From NCBI GenBank assembly GCA_003446545.1, contig DMAO01000101.1, positions 1 through 8,003 of the forward strand: 8,003 bases of DNA, in the 5' to 3' direction. The position numbers and the translations under genes were made by a program. Shown piece by piece: positions 1-6,448 of this stretch. How positions within the stretch are numbered: position 1 is the stretch's first letter; each line of letters starts with the position of its first letter. This stretch comes from Sphaerochaeta sp. GTDB lineage: Bacteria; Spirochaetota; Spirochaetia; Sphaerochaetales; Sphaerochaetaceae. A model generated the notes under the pieces. It had not been told where the DNA came from and did not search any database. It saw only the letters and a program-made list of their open reading frames with translations.

Positions 1-298
1 GTTTGCAGCAGATTTTATTAGACAGGTCAGAGAAAATGAAAGGTATCAATACCCCAGGGCAAGCCCTGGAGAGAGGAGGCGTTGCCTCCTTTTCCGCCCC
101 AAGGGGCTCTTTATCTCACCTTGCTTTCCCCTCCCTCGCTCGGTAATTGAACCATGGTAATGCTTTTGCTACTCTCGCTTCGTTGGGGAATATAGTATCC
201 CTTATAAAGGCCCAAGCCAAGAACACCTTATGAAGTGTGCTGGATCATGGTTAGGTGGGGTATTCCATTTGGTAGTGTTCAATTTCACAGAGGACGAA
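1..298. other. Intergenic region without a recognisable gene; tandem hairpins
   Basis: No open frame here resembles a known family, and I find no tRNA or rRNA. The stretch holds three tight hairpins in a row at 54-107. A 36-codon plus-strand frame starting ATG at 36 runs through them and is probably chance. TTGAAC, 17 nt, TACTCT at about 147-175 could be a weak plus-strand promoter but nothing convincing follows it. What lies left of position 1 is unknown. Confidence 0.6.
54..107. repeat. Three tandem short-loop hairpins
   Basis: CCAGGGC/GCCCTGG (54-60/63-69), AGGAGGC/GCCTCCT (74-80/84-90) and GCCCC/GGGGC (96-100/103-107) are perfect inverted repeats with nominal loops of 2, 3 and 2 nt, separated by 4-5 nt. 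The middle one is followed on the plus strand by TTTT, so it could terminate a rightward gene ending left of the window. The group could also be a palindromic repeat element. Confidence 0.65.
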
Positions 299-335
299 AA
301 GACGAAGAGCAGGAGCGAGCCCTGCTCTTCGTCTT
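299..335 (-). terminator. Long hairpin downstream of nrdD, probable terminator
   Basis: AAGACGAAGAGCAGG (299-313) and CCTGCTCTTCGTCTT (321-335) form a perfect 15-bp stem with a 7-nt loop, 80 nt after the nrdD stop. On the minus strand the stem runs into TTTTCGTCC, a short T tract. On the plus strand a T-rich stretch follows only after about 11 nt, so the minus-strand reading is better. Confidence 0.65.
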
Positions 336-415
336 ATCGATCAAACTTTTTCTTTTCTTGTCTTGGTTTAATCTTGGTCTTATCTTGTTCTTTTCTCTAA
401 TGTTCTTCTTCTGTC

Positions 416-2740
416 TCAGCAGACTTTCTCAGAGTAGCCCTTGATAGCAGAGGCATTGGAGTAGGACTGGGCTACACCATCCTTGATGACAACCAAGGTA
501 GGTGCTCCCATGATGCCATATTGCATTGCAAGCTCTTTCTCTTGCTCGGCATCGACTACCTGGTAGGCAATGCCCGAAGCATCAAGAAAACGCTTAGCAA
601 TCGTACAGTTGGGGCAGGTCTTGGTAGTGAACAGCAACGTTCTTTCTTGGTGTCCCTTTTGCCTACTTCCCCCTTCGATATCGTACAGCGTACGCTCCTT
701 AAACTCCTGAGCTTTTCCCTCATTCCAGTTCTTTACCGGGCGGTAGTACCCTGTTATACGGCTGTAGACCTCAGTTGCCTTGCCACAGTGTGGGCAAACA
801 CTCTGATCCCCTACAAGATAGCCGTGATCACTGCAAACTGAGTAAATTGGGCTGAGCGTGTAGTAGGGAAGCTTGAAAGTATCTGCAATCTTCTTGACCA
901 GGGCAGCTGCACTTTGCCAGGAGGGAAGACGCTCTCCAAGGAAGGCATGGAATACCGTTCCAGAAGTATAGAGCGTCTGCAACTCATCCTGGATGGACAG
1001 GGCCTCAAAGACATCATCAGTATAGTTTACCGGGAGATGGGAACTGTTGGTGTAATACGGCGCCTTATCCTCGCCAGTTGCTGTCCGGATAAGAGGAAAA
1101 GCCTCCTTATCATGTTTGGCCAGACGATAGGTTGTGGACTCGGCAGGAGTGGCCTCAAGGTTGTACAAGTCCCCATACTGTTCCTGATAGAGGGAAAGGC
1201 GCTCTCTCATATGATTCAACACTTCCTTGGTAAACTCCAAGCCCTCTTTCGTACCAATGCCTTTGCCAAGGAACCGTGCATTGAGACAGGCCTCGTTCAT
1301 CCCCACCAGTCCGATGGTTGAGAAATGGTTCTCGAACGTTCCGAGATAGCGTTTGGTATAGGGATAGAGACCCGCATCCATAAGCTTGGTGATGACAGCC
1401 CTCTTCACTTCCAGAGAACGGGCGCTGATATCCATCATCCTGTCCAGACGCGTATAGAAATCCTCTTCGTCCTTTGCAAGATAGGCAAGTCTGGGCATAT
1501 TGATGGTTACAACCCCGATTGAGCCAGTGGATTCACCACTACCGAAGAATCCCCCTGATTTCTTTCTCAGCTCCCGAAGGTCCAGGCGCAGACGACAGCA
1601 CATTGAACGCACATCACTGGGTTCCATATCACTGTTGACGTAGTTGGAAAAGTACGGTGTTCCATATTTGGAGGTCATCTCAAAGAGCAGCTTGTTGTTC
1701 TCTGTCTCTGACCAATCAAAATCCCTGGTAATGGAATAGGTGGGGATGGGATACTGGAAGCCACGCCCTTCACTGTCCCCGGCTATCATAGTCTCGATGA
1801 ATGCCTTGTTGACCATATCCATCTCGCTTTTGCAATCCTTGTACGTGAAAGGCATTTCCACCCCTCCCACGATAGCGGGAAGTTCGGCTAGGTCTGAAGG
1901 AACCGTCCAATCGAGGGTGATGTTGGAGAAAGGAGCCTGCGTCCCCCATCTTGAGGGAGTGTTCACCCCAAAGACAAAGGATTCGATGCACTGCCTTGTC
2001 TCCTGGTAGGAAAGGTTGTCCGCTTTGACAAACGGGGCGAGATAGGTGTCAAAAGAGGAGAAAGCTTGGGCTCCTGCCCACTCGTTCTGCAAGATCCCCA
2101 GGAAGTTGACCATCTGGTTACAGAGTGAAGAGAGATGCTTGGCAGGGGCGCTGGTTATCTTGCCAGGAACACCACCAAGGCCGACCTTGATAAGTTGGTT
2201 CAGCGACCAGCCGGCACAATAGCCTGTAAGCATTGAAAGGTCATGGATATGCAGTTCTGCATTCCGATGGGCATCAGCGATCTCCTGGTCATAGACCTCT
2301 GAGAGCCAGTAGTTCGCCGTAATGGCACCACTGTTGGAAAGGATGAGACCTCCTACACTATAGGTAACCGTAGAATTCTCTTTGACGCGCCAGTCGTCAA
2401 GTTTCAGATAGCCATCCACTGCATCCTTGTAGTCAAGGATGGTAGACTTCATATTCCTCACCTTTTCATGCTGCTTTCGGTAGAGGATGTAACTCTTGGC
2501 CACATCAGCATAGCCTGCCTGTACCAGGACCGATTCTGCACTGTCTTGGATCTCTTCAACCCCTATGAGCCCATCCTTGATCTTGGGCTCATAATCACTG
2601 GTAACTTTCAGGGCAAGAAAATCTATGATGTTTGGGGTAAATTGTTTATTCTGTGCTTTAAAGGCTTTAGCCAATGCTGATGCTATCTTCGAGATATCAA
2701 AAGGGACAATCGAACCATCACGCTTGATGACTTGATACAT
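416..2740 (-). CDS. nrdD: Anaerobic (class III) ribonucleoside-triphosphate reductase with fused C-terminal glutaredoxin-like domain
   Basis: The 774-residue protein reduces ribonucleotides to deoxyribonucleotides without oxygen, using a glycyl radical. Residues 1-90 are an ATP-cone allosteric domain (starts MYQVIKRDGSIVPF). The catalytic barrel follows; the SMCCR motif (C381, C382) should hold the thiyl-radical cysteine. A zinc site near the end shows C636, H639, C649 and C652. The glycyl radical loop is RITGYYRPVKNWNE with G664. Class III enzymes of this type normally end near residue 690; this one continues with a thioredoxin-fold domain (about 698-774) containing CPNC (709-712) and a likely cis-proline in GAPT (P747). 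The ATG has AGGAG 7 nt upstream. The activase gene nrdG lies 108 nt upstream on the same strand. Two NrdR-like boxes precede the gene, suggesting repression when dNTPs are plentiful. Family assignment is very secure; the reductant role of the extra domain is inferred. Confidence 0.97.
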   Translation of the reverse strand: MYQVIKRDGSIVPFDISKIASALAKAFKAQNKQFTPNIIDFLALKVTSDYEPKIKDGLIGVEEIQDSAESVLVQAGYADVAKSYILYRKQHEKVRNMKSTILDYKDAVDGYLKLDDWRVKENSTVTYSVGGLILSNSGAITANYWLSEVYDQEIADAHRNAELHIHDLSMLTGYCAGWSLNQLIKVGLGGVPGKITSAPAKHLSSLCNQMVNFLGILQNEWAGAQAFSSFDTYLAPFVKADNLSYQETRQCIESFVFGVNTPSRWGTQAPFSNITLDWTVPSDLAELPAIVGGVEMPFTYKDCKSEMDMVNKAFIETMIAGDSEGRGFQYPIPTYSITRDFDWSETENNKLLFEMTSKYGTPYFSNYVNSDMEPSDVRSMCCRLRLDLRELRKKSGGFFGSGESTGSIGVVTINMPRLAYLAKDEEDFYTRLDRMMDISARSLEVKRAVITKLMDAGLYPYTKRYLGTFENHFSTIGLVGMNEACLNARFLGKGIGTKEGLEFTKEVLNHMRERLSLYQEQYGDLYNLEATPAESTTYRLAKHDKEAFPLIRTATGEDKAPYYTNSSHLPVNYTDDVFEALSIQDELQTLYTSGTVFHAFLGERLPSWQSAAALVKKIADTFKLPYYTLSPIYSVCSDHGYLVGDQSVCPHCGKATEVYSRITGYYRPVKNWNEGKAQEFKERTLYDIEGGSRQKGHQERTLLFTTKTCPNCTIAKRFLDASGIAYQVVDAEQEKELAMQYGIMGAPTLVVIKDGVAQSYSNASAIKGYSEKVC
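419..649 (-). other. Fused glutaredoxin/NrdH-like domain of NrdD
   Basis: Codons 698-774 of nrdD encode a compact thioredoxin-fold module. It has a beta strand TLLFTTKT, the redox motif CPNC (605-616), a helix, a second strand AYQVVDA, the loop MGAPT with a likely cis-proline, the strand LVVIKDG and a final helix. There is no stop or frameshift between it and the glycyl radical domain. The linker (about residues 688-698, GGSRQKGHQER) is hydrophilic. The last residue of the protein is also a cysteine (C774). The fold is recognised by pattern; donation of electrons to the NrdD active site is an inference. Confidence 0.88.
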
Positions 2741-2774
2741 GCGCGCTCTCCTATACTACTGTTAGCTAGGAATT

Positions 2775-2803
2775 AGATTACAGCATATATAGCGTCAGTT
2801 CAA
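2775..2803 (-). promoter_or_regulatory. Candidate nrdD promoter
   Basis: Read on the minus strand, TTGAAC (2798-2803) and TAATCT (2775-2780) are separated by exactly 17 nt, about 35 nt upstream of the nrdD ATG. The -35 matches consensus at 4 of 6 positions and the -10 at only 3 of 6, so the promoter is weak by eye. Its placement between and over the two NrdR-like boxes supports it. Confidence 0.5.
2780..2795. promoter_or_regulatory. NrdR box, promoter-proximal
   Basis: The plus strand reads ACAGCATATATAGCGT. It matches the NrdR consensus as I recall it (acaCwAtATaTwGtgt) at 13 of 16 positions, including the AT-rich core. It occupies the spacer of the candidate nrdD promoter and touches its -10, so bound NrdR would block RNA polymerase. 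NrdR is the zinc-finger/ATP-cone repressor of ribonucleotide reductase genes in many bacteria. Confidence 0.75.
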
Positions 2804-2811
2804 GTATAATT

Positions 2812-2827
2812 ACGCAATATATGGTGG
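2812..2827. promoter_or_regulatory. NrdR box, promoter-distal
   Basis: The plus strand reads ACGCAATATATGGTGG, again 13 of 16 to the NrdR consensus. It begins exactly 32 bp from the other box, leaving 16 bp between them, so both lie on the same face of the helix about three turns apart. That is the known architecture of NrdR operator pairs. It lies just upstream of the candidate -35. Confidence 0.72.
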
Positions 2828-2848
2828 TTTTAGGGTAATATTTATTTT

Positions 2849-3541
2849 CTACTCTCGAATGAATATAGCTTCAATATTACTCTGCAATAGGTTTTTGAAC
2901 CTTACCATATCCTCTTCGGTGAAGGCATGCATAGGCTCTTTTCCCAAGAGATTCCCACTGTCTACAAAGCTTTGCAAGAAATATGCACGACATCCTGAAA
3001 GCCAGGCTCCCATTGCCTTGATATCTTCACTTGTGTGATATTCACGAACAAGGGTAGTTCTGAACTCATAGGAGACACTACCTTCCATCAGGATAGTGAC
3101 ACTCTGCTCTACTTTGGTTGTATCATAGGCAGGAATTCCAATAGTAGCGCCATAGTGTTCTTTGCTATTCTTGATGTCCATGGCAACATAGTCCACCAGA
3201 TGATTTTCCACCAAATGTTGCAGACGCTCGGGAAAACTTCCATTGGTGTCAAGCTTTACCAATAGGCCCATTGCTTTAATCTTCTGTATGAAGGGAACAA
3301 GCTCTCTCTCAAGCATGGGTTCTCCTCCGGTGATGCAGACTCCATCGAGGAATCCTTTTCTCTGTGAAAGAAAAGCAAAGAACTCTTGCTCAGGAATGCC
3401 TGTCCCAGGCTCTGAGGCGAATACAAGATCAGGATTATGGCAGAAGGGACAGCGAAAATTACACCCACTCAAAAAGACAGTACAAGCTACCTTACCAGGA
3501 TAATCGAGCAAGGTCATCTTCTGTAAACCCATAAAATGCAT
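2849..3541 (-). CDS. nrdG: Anaerobic ribonucleotide reductase activating protein (radical SAM)
   Basis: This radical-SAM enzyme reductively cleaves S-adenosylmethionine with a 4Fe-4S cluster and installs the glycyl radical on NrdD. With the chosen start the protein is 230 residues. The cluster motif CNFRCPFC (C27, C31, C34) follows a typical N-terminus (MGLQKMTLLDYPGKV, SGC). ITGGEPML (GGE motif, about 72-74) is the SAM-binding loop. The KMTLLDYPGKV opening resembles the NrdG2 branch (TIGR02495-like) rather than the shorter E. coli NrdG. The frame is open back to 3688, but the extra 49 residues look non-coding, lie over a hairpin and precede a good ribosome site. The start at 3541 has GGAGG at 6 nt; a second ATG at 3532 is possible. 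nrdD follows on the same strand after 108 nt. I see no NrdR box upstream of nrdG itself. Confidence 0.95.
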   Translation of the reverse strand: MHFMGLQKMTLLDYPGKVACTVFLSGCNFRCPFCHNPDLVFASEPGTGIPEQEFFAFLSQRKGFLDGVCITGGEPMLERELVPFIQKIKAMGLLVKLDTNGSFPERLQHLVENHLVDYVAMDIKNSKEHYGATIGIPAYDTTKVEQSVTILMEGSVSYEFRTTLVREYHTSEDIKAMGAWLSGCRAYFLQSFVDSGNLLGKEPMHAFTEEDMVRFKNLLQSNIEAIFIRE

Positions 3542-3547
3542 ATGGTG

Positions 3548-3554
3548 CCTCCAA
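3548..3554 (-). promoter_or_regulatory. Ribosome binding site that sets the nrdG start
   Basis: The minus strand reads TTGGAGG, ending 6 nt before the ATG at 3541. That spacing favours this ATG over the far-upstream in-frame ATG at 3688 and over the ATG at 3532, which is 15 nt away. Confidence 0.75.
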
Positions 3555-3571
3555 GACGAGTGTATGAGTGA

Positions 3572-3618
3572 TTGGGGAAAATGGGAAGGCATTGAATGGA
3601 ACCCCTTGTTTTCCCCAA
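3572..3618. repeat. Interrupted inverted repeat in the nrdG leader
   Basis: TTGGGGAAAA (3572-3581) and TTTTCCCCAA (3609-3618) are perfect 10-bp inverted copies. Inside them AAGG (3586-3589) can pair with CCTT (3604-3607), extending an RNA hairpin with a 14-nt loop. It lies about 18 nt upstream of the nrdG ribosome site. It could be a leader stem-loop or a protein-binding operator; there is no T tract to make it a terminator. Confidence 0.6.
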
Positions 3619-3660
3619 AACCTCTAGCTTTATCTGGTTGCTTAGGGAGTACTAACAGGG

Positions 3661-3685
3661 AAGGCGATGCTTTGCGCATCGCCTT
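3661..3685 (-). terminator. Hairpin downstream of jag, possible terminator
   Basis: AAGGCGATGC (3661-3670) and GCATCGCCTT (3676-3685) form a perfect 10-bp stem with a 5-nt loop, 58 nt after the jag stop. On the minus strand it is followed by CCCTGTTAG, which is not a proper T run, so termination is uncertain. A 3' end-stabilising stem is an alternative. Confidence 0.45.
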
Positions 3686-3743
3686 CATCCTTACAAGCTC
3701 TTATCTTTGACCTGCTAGAATCTCTTTCTCGTTTCTTGGCTCT

Positions 3744-4460
3744 CTACCGCATTGCAGGAGAGTTACCATCACTGTGTTTGCTGGAAATACGGATCTGCTT
3801 GTACAGGCCTTCACCTTCGCTTTTTGTATCCACACCGCCAAAGTCGGTGAGAGCAGTATGGACGAGCCTTCTTTCATACGGGTTCATCGGTTCAAGCAGG
3901 CGGCTTCTACCACTCTTGCTTACCTGTTCAGCACTCTTGAAGGCCATACGAATAAGCTGCTCTTCGTGGCGCATGCGGTAGTTCTCGCTATCGATTACGA
4001 TTTTCAGATCCGGCTCTGTCTTGCCTACAAATACATTTGCAAGAAGCTGGATTGCATCCAGGTTCTTTCCCTTTCTTCCGATAATGATGCTCGAGTTATC
4101 ACTTTCAATGACAATGCCAAGCTTTCTCTCTTTGCGGAAACCGATGGTGACCTTTCCCTCATATCCCATTTTCTGCAACATGGTTGCCACAAAGACCAAG
4201 ACATCCTGCTCCAGTTGGCTGTTCACAGGGTGGTCGATGCTAGCCCCATCACCAGGACGAGGTTCATAGGTATCGGTATCGGTTTCGATGCCATTGCCAT
4301 CGTCAAAATGAATTCTAATCTTTACATTGCTCTTCTTGAAAAGTCCCTTACGGACAGGTTCGACAATTTCTACATCAAAATCTTCACGTTCAATATGCAG
4401 TTCCTCAATTGCCTTGGCAATTGCCTCCTGCTCGGTACGTCCTTCGAATTCTTTCATCAT
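3744..4460 (-). CDS. jag: Jag/KhpB-family KH-R3H RNA-binding protein
   Basis: The 238-residue protein is a cytoplasmic RNA-binding protein encoded next to yidC in many bacteria. In Gram-positives KhpB acts with KhpA on RNAs affecting cell envelope and division; its role in this lineage is not established here. Residues 1-52 are the Jag-N domain (EFEGRTEQEAIAKA, then VRKGLFKKSNVKIRI). An acidic low-complexity linker spans about 53-82. A KH domain (about 83-157) has the GRKG loop at 128-131. An R3H domain (about 165-228) has the R-x3-H signature R197-H201 within NPYERRLVHTAL. Two ATGs are adjacent; the first, with GGAG 8 nt upstream, was chosen. It lies 57 nt after yidC, separated by a GC-rich hairpin, and is the last gene of the rpmH unit. 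Confidence 0.95.
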   Translation of the reverse strand: MMKEFEGRTEQEAIAKAIEELHIEREDFDVEIVEPVRKGLFKKSNVKIRIHFDDGNGIETDTDTYEPRPGDGASIDHPVNSQLEQDVLVFVATMLQKMGYEGKVTIGFRKERKLGIVIESDNSSIIIGRKGKNLDAIQLLANVFVGKTEPDLKIVIDSENYRMRHEEQLIRMAFKSAEQVSKSGRSRLLEPMNPYERRLVHTALTDFGGVDTKSEGEGLYKQIRISSKHSDGNSPAMR

Positions 4461-4475
4461 ATAGTTTACTCCATG

Positions 4476-4496
4476 TCGGGGGGGAGGTCCCCCCGA
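4476..4496. repeat. GC-rich hairpin between yidC and jag
   Basis: TCGGGGGG (4476-4483) and CCCCCCGA (4489-4496) form a perfect 8-bp stem with a 5-nt loop, 21 nt past the yidC stop on the minus strand. It sits directly upstream of the GGAG ribosome site of jag. No T run follows it in that direction. It may set mRNA ends or modulate jag expression relative to yidC. Confidence 0.65.
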
Positions 4497-4517
4497 AGTT
4501 AAAATTTCTTTGGTGCC

Positions 4518-6347
4518 CTACTTGCGCTTCCCTTTCGGGCCCGGAAAGGTCCTGACGCTGTTTGCTACCTCTTCTTGCTTCTCCGCCCTTTTCTTCCGAT
4601 TGGTATACATCTGCTGGAAGATGGAGATGGCGTTCATGACCGACCAGTATAGGATCAACCCAGAAGGTGCGCTATAAAGGACAAAGAAAAACATGATAGG
4701 CATACCGTAAGTCATCATCTTCATCATACCCTGCTGGCTTCCAGCAGTTTGTGCATTCTGTGTAATCTTCATCGAAAAGATCATACTGACCGTATAGATG
4801 ATGGGAAGCAAGTGCAACTCGTTTCCAACGAAAGGAATGGTGAAGGGGAAGGTGAATACGGTATCAGGCATGGAGAGGTCTGGTATCCAGCCTGGGATGA
4901 ACATGGCTCCACGAAGCTCAAAGTGTTTGTTCAAGAGACCATAGAAAGCAATGAGGATTGGGAATTGTACAAGCATGGGAAGACAACCTCCCATTGGATT
5001 GATCTTCTCCTTCTTGTAGAGCTCTGCAATCTCTTCATTCTGTTTTGTTGGGTTGTCAGGATACTGAGCCTTGATCTCTGCCATCTTGGGTGAGAGGGAG
5101 GACATCTTTGCGGTGGACTCCATACCTTTCTTGGTGACTGGATAGAGTACCAGTTTCAAGAGGAAGGTAAGAATTATGATGCCCACACCATAGTTTGGAA
5201 TGAGACCATAGAGGAAGTTGAGAATCCACTTGAGGATATTCTCAAGCCAACCAAGCCAGGAACTACTGTCCAGGGCTTTGTCCAGCTGCAGATTTGATAC
5301 CCCAAAACTGTTGAGAGAAGAATCATCATAGATACTCATAAAACTCTTGATCTGAGGACCAGCGTAGAAGCGGAAGGTATCAGTCTGGGACGCACTCTTG
5401 ATGGATGGCCTGGAGAAGTACATGCTCGATTCCATTGGAATACTACCAGAGGTGTTCTCACTGAGACTGATGGAATAGGAAGTCGCATCAGGGATGGCGA
5501 TCATGGAGAAGTACTTACCAGCAAGCGCAACCCAAGAGACAGACTTGGTTGTGTTGTACAGGCCATTGCTCAGCTTGATCTGCTTCTTCTTATCAGAGCC
5601 ATCTTCCTTAATATAGAATCTTCGGTAGTTGTAGTTGTTGTTCGGTGCGGTAGTGAAGGAAGGGCCTATCTGCGGTTCGAAAGCCAGGGTATAGGCAAAG
5701 TTCTCAAAGGAGAGGGGAATTGACTTGTTGACGCTGTTCTGCAAGTTGATATCAACCTGGAACAGGTAGTCATTCTCTCCGAAGGTATAGGTCTTGTTCA
5801 AGGTGAAGGTCTCACCTGTGGTCTTACCCTCGCTATTGAGCATTTCAAAATCCTGGCTGAATACAACCTTGTTACCCTTGATTGAGTGTCTGAAGGTCGC
5901 ATCAATGGGATTTGTCTTGTCATTACCTGCATACATGAGGAATGCATCATTGCTCTGCTCACCTTTGAACAAAAGCTCGACAGGTTGCCCCTCATCAAGG
6001 TGTTTGTTCAGCTTGAATGAAGAGACAGAAGCACCGACTGGGTTGAATTCAATCGTAAACAGAGGGGTCTTGTAAATGAAAGGATTTGCTGTCCCAGTTT
6101 CACCAACTGCGACCAAGGAGCCAGGCAATCCACTACCCCAGGCAATGTTTGCTGAGACCATGGCATTCTGGGCGGGAGCCAATACAGAGGACGAAGCATC
6201 TGACTGTGCTGTACTTGGCGCCGGCAAAGTGGCACTCTGCTGAGGCATAGCGGTAGGGGATGGGGCAAAGAAAGTAGTCTGCAAGGTCATTCCAACTGTG
6301 ATAACCACAACTGAAAGAACAATCGCTAGAATGGTATTTTTATCCAT
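4518..6347 (-). CDS. yidC: Membrane protein insertase YidC
   Basis: The 609-residue protein inserts and folds inner-membrane proteins, alone or with SecYEG. One transmembrane segment lies at about 5-27 (ILAIVLSVVVITVG). A Ser/Ala/Pro-rich linker (28-60) leads to the periplasmic beta-sandwich domain (about 65-345), the long form found in diderm bacteria. The conserved insertase core follows: a helix and TM2 (about 366-404), a cytoplasmic helical hairpin (405-450, KMSSLSPKMAEIK), then MGGCLPMLVQFPILIAFYGLL (TM3, 452-472) and further segments at about 510-527 and 545-582. The tail is strongly basic (KKRAEKQ, GPKGKRK). The groove position of E. coli R366 aligns by eye with K398. The ATG has AGGAG 5 nt upstream. 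It follows rnpA by 101 nt with no yidD gene between them, and precedes jag. Confidence 0.97.
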   Translation of the reverse strand: MDKNTILAIVLSVVVITVGMTLQTTFFAPSPTAMPQQSATLPAPSTAQSDASSSVLAPAQNAMVSANIAWGSGLPGSLVAVGETGTANPFIYKTPLFTIEFNPVGASVSSFKLNKHLDEGQPVELLFKGEQSNDAFLMYAGNDKTNPIDATFRHSIKGNKVVFSQDFEMLNSEGKTTGETFTLNKTYTFGENDYLFQVDINLQNSVNKSIPLSFENFAYTLAFEPQIGPSFTTAPNNNYNYRRFYIKEDGSDKKKQIKLSNGLYNTTKSVSWVALAGKYFSMIAIPDATSYSISLSENTSGSIPMESSMYFSRPSIKSASQTDTFRFYAGPQIKSFMSIYDDSSLNSFGVSNLQLDKALDSSSWLGWLENILKWILNFLYGLIPNYGVGIIILTFLLKLVLYPVTKKGMESTAKMSSLSPKMAEIKAQYPDNPTKQNEEIAELYKKEKINPMGGCLPMLVQFPILIAFYGLLNKHFELRGAMFIPGWIPDLSMPDTVFTFPFTIPFVGNELHLLPIIYTVSMIFSMKITQNAQTAGSQQGMMKMMTYGMPIMFFFVLYSAPSGLILYWSVMNAISIFQQMYTNRKKRAEKQEEVANSVRTFPGPKGKRK

Positions 6348-6448
6348 ATCTGCTCCTGATGGGTTGATACATGAGAAGAAATCACAGGAAAGATAGGATT
6401 TTTCGAAGGGCTCTACACAAAAAAGTGTGAAGGCACTATATCAGTACC

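Noticed and set aside
36..146. 36-codon plus-strand small open frame
   Set aside because: Its codons are mostly hairpin arms, it has only a weak ribosome site, and it has no recognisable features.
1..298. Possible tRNA or other structured RNA gene
   Set aside because: No T-arm consensus, CCA end or cloverleaf could be assembled; the GGTTCAATTACC on the minus strand supports only three stem pairs.
235..444. 69-codon plus-strand open frame with hydrophobic C-terminus
   Set aside because: It starts with GTG, reads through the nrdD terminator stem and the pyrimidine-rich antisense of the nrdD 3' region, and overlaps the nrdD end. The hydrophobic residues come from base composition.
3542..3688. 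N-terminal extension of NrdG by 49 residues
   Set aside because: It covers a perfect hairpin and an inverted repeat, does not resemble NrdG, and a good ribosome site precedes the ATG at 3541.
3774..4502. 242-codon plus-strand open frame opposite jag
   Set aside because: It is antisense to the clear KH and R3H domains of jag, starts with GTG, and its translation resembles no family I know.
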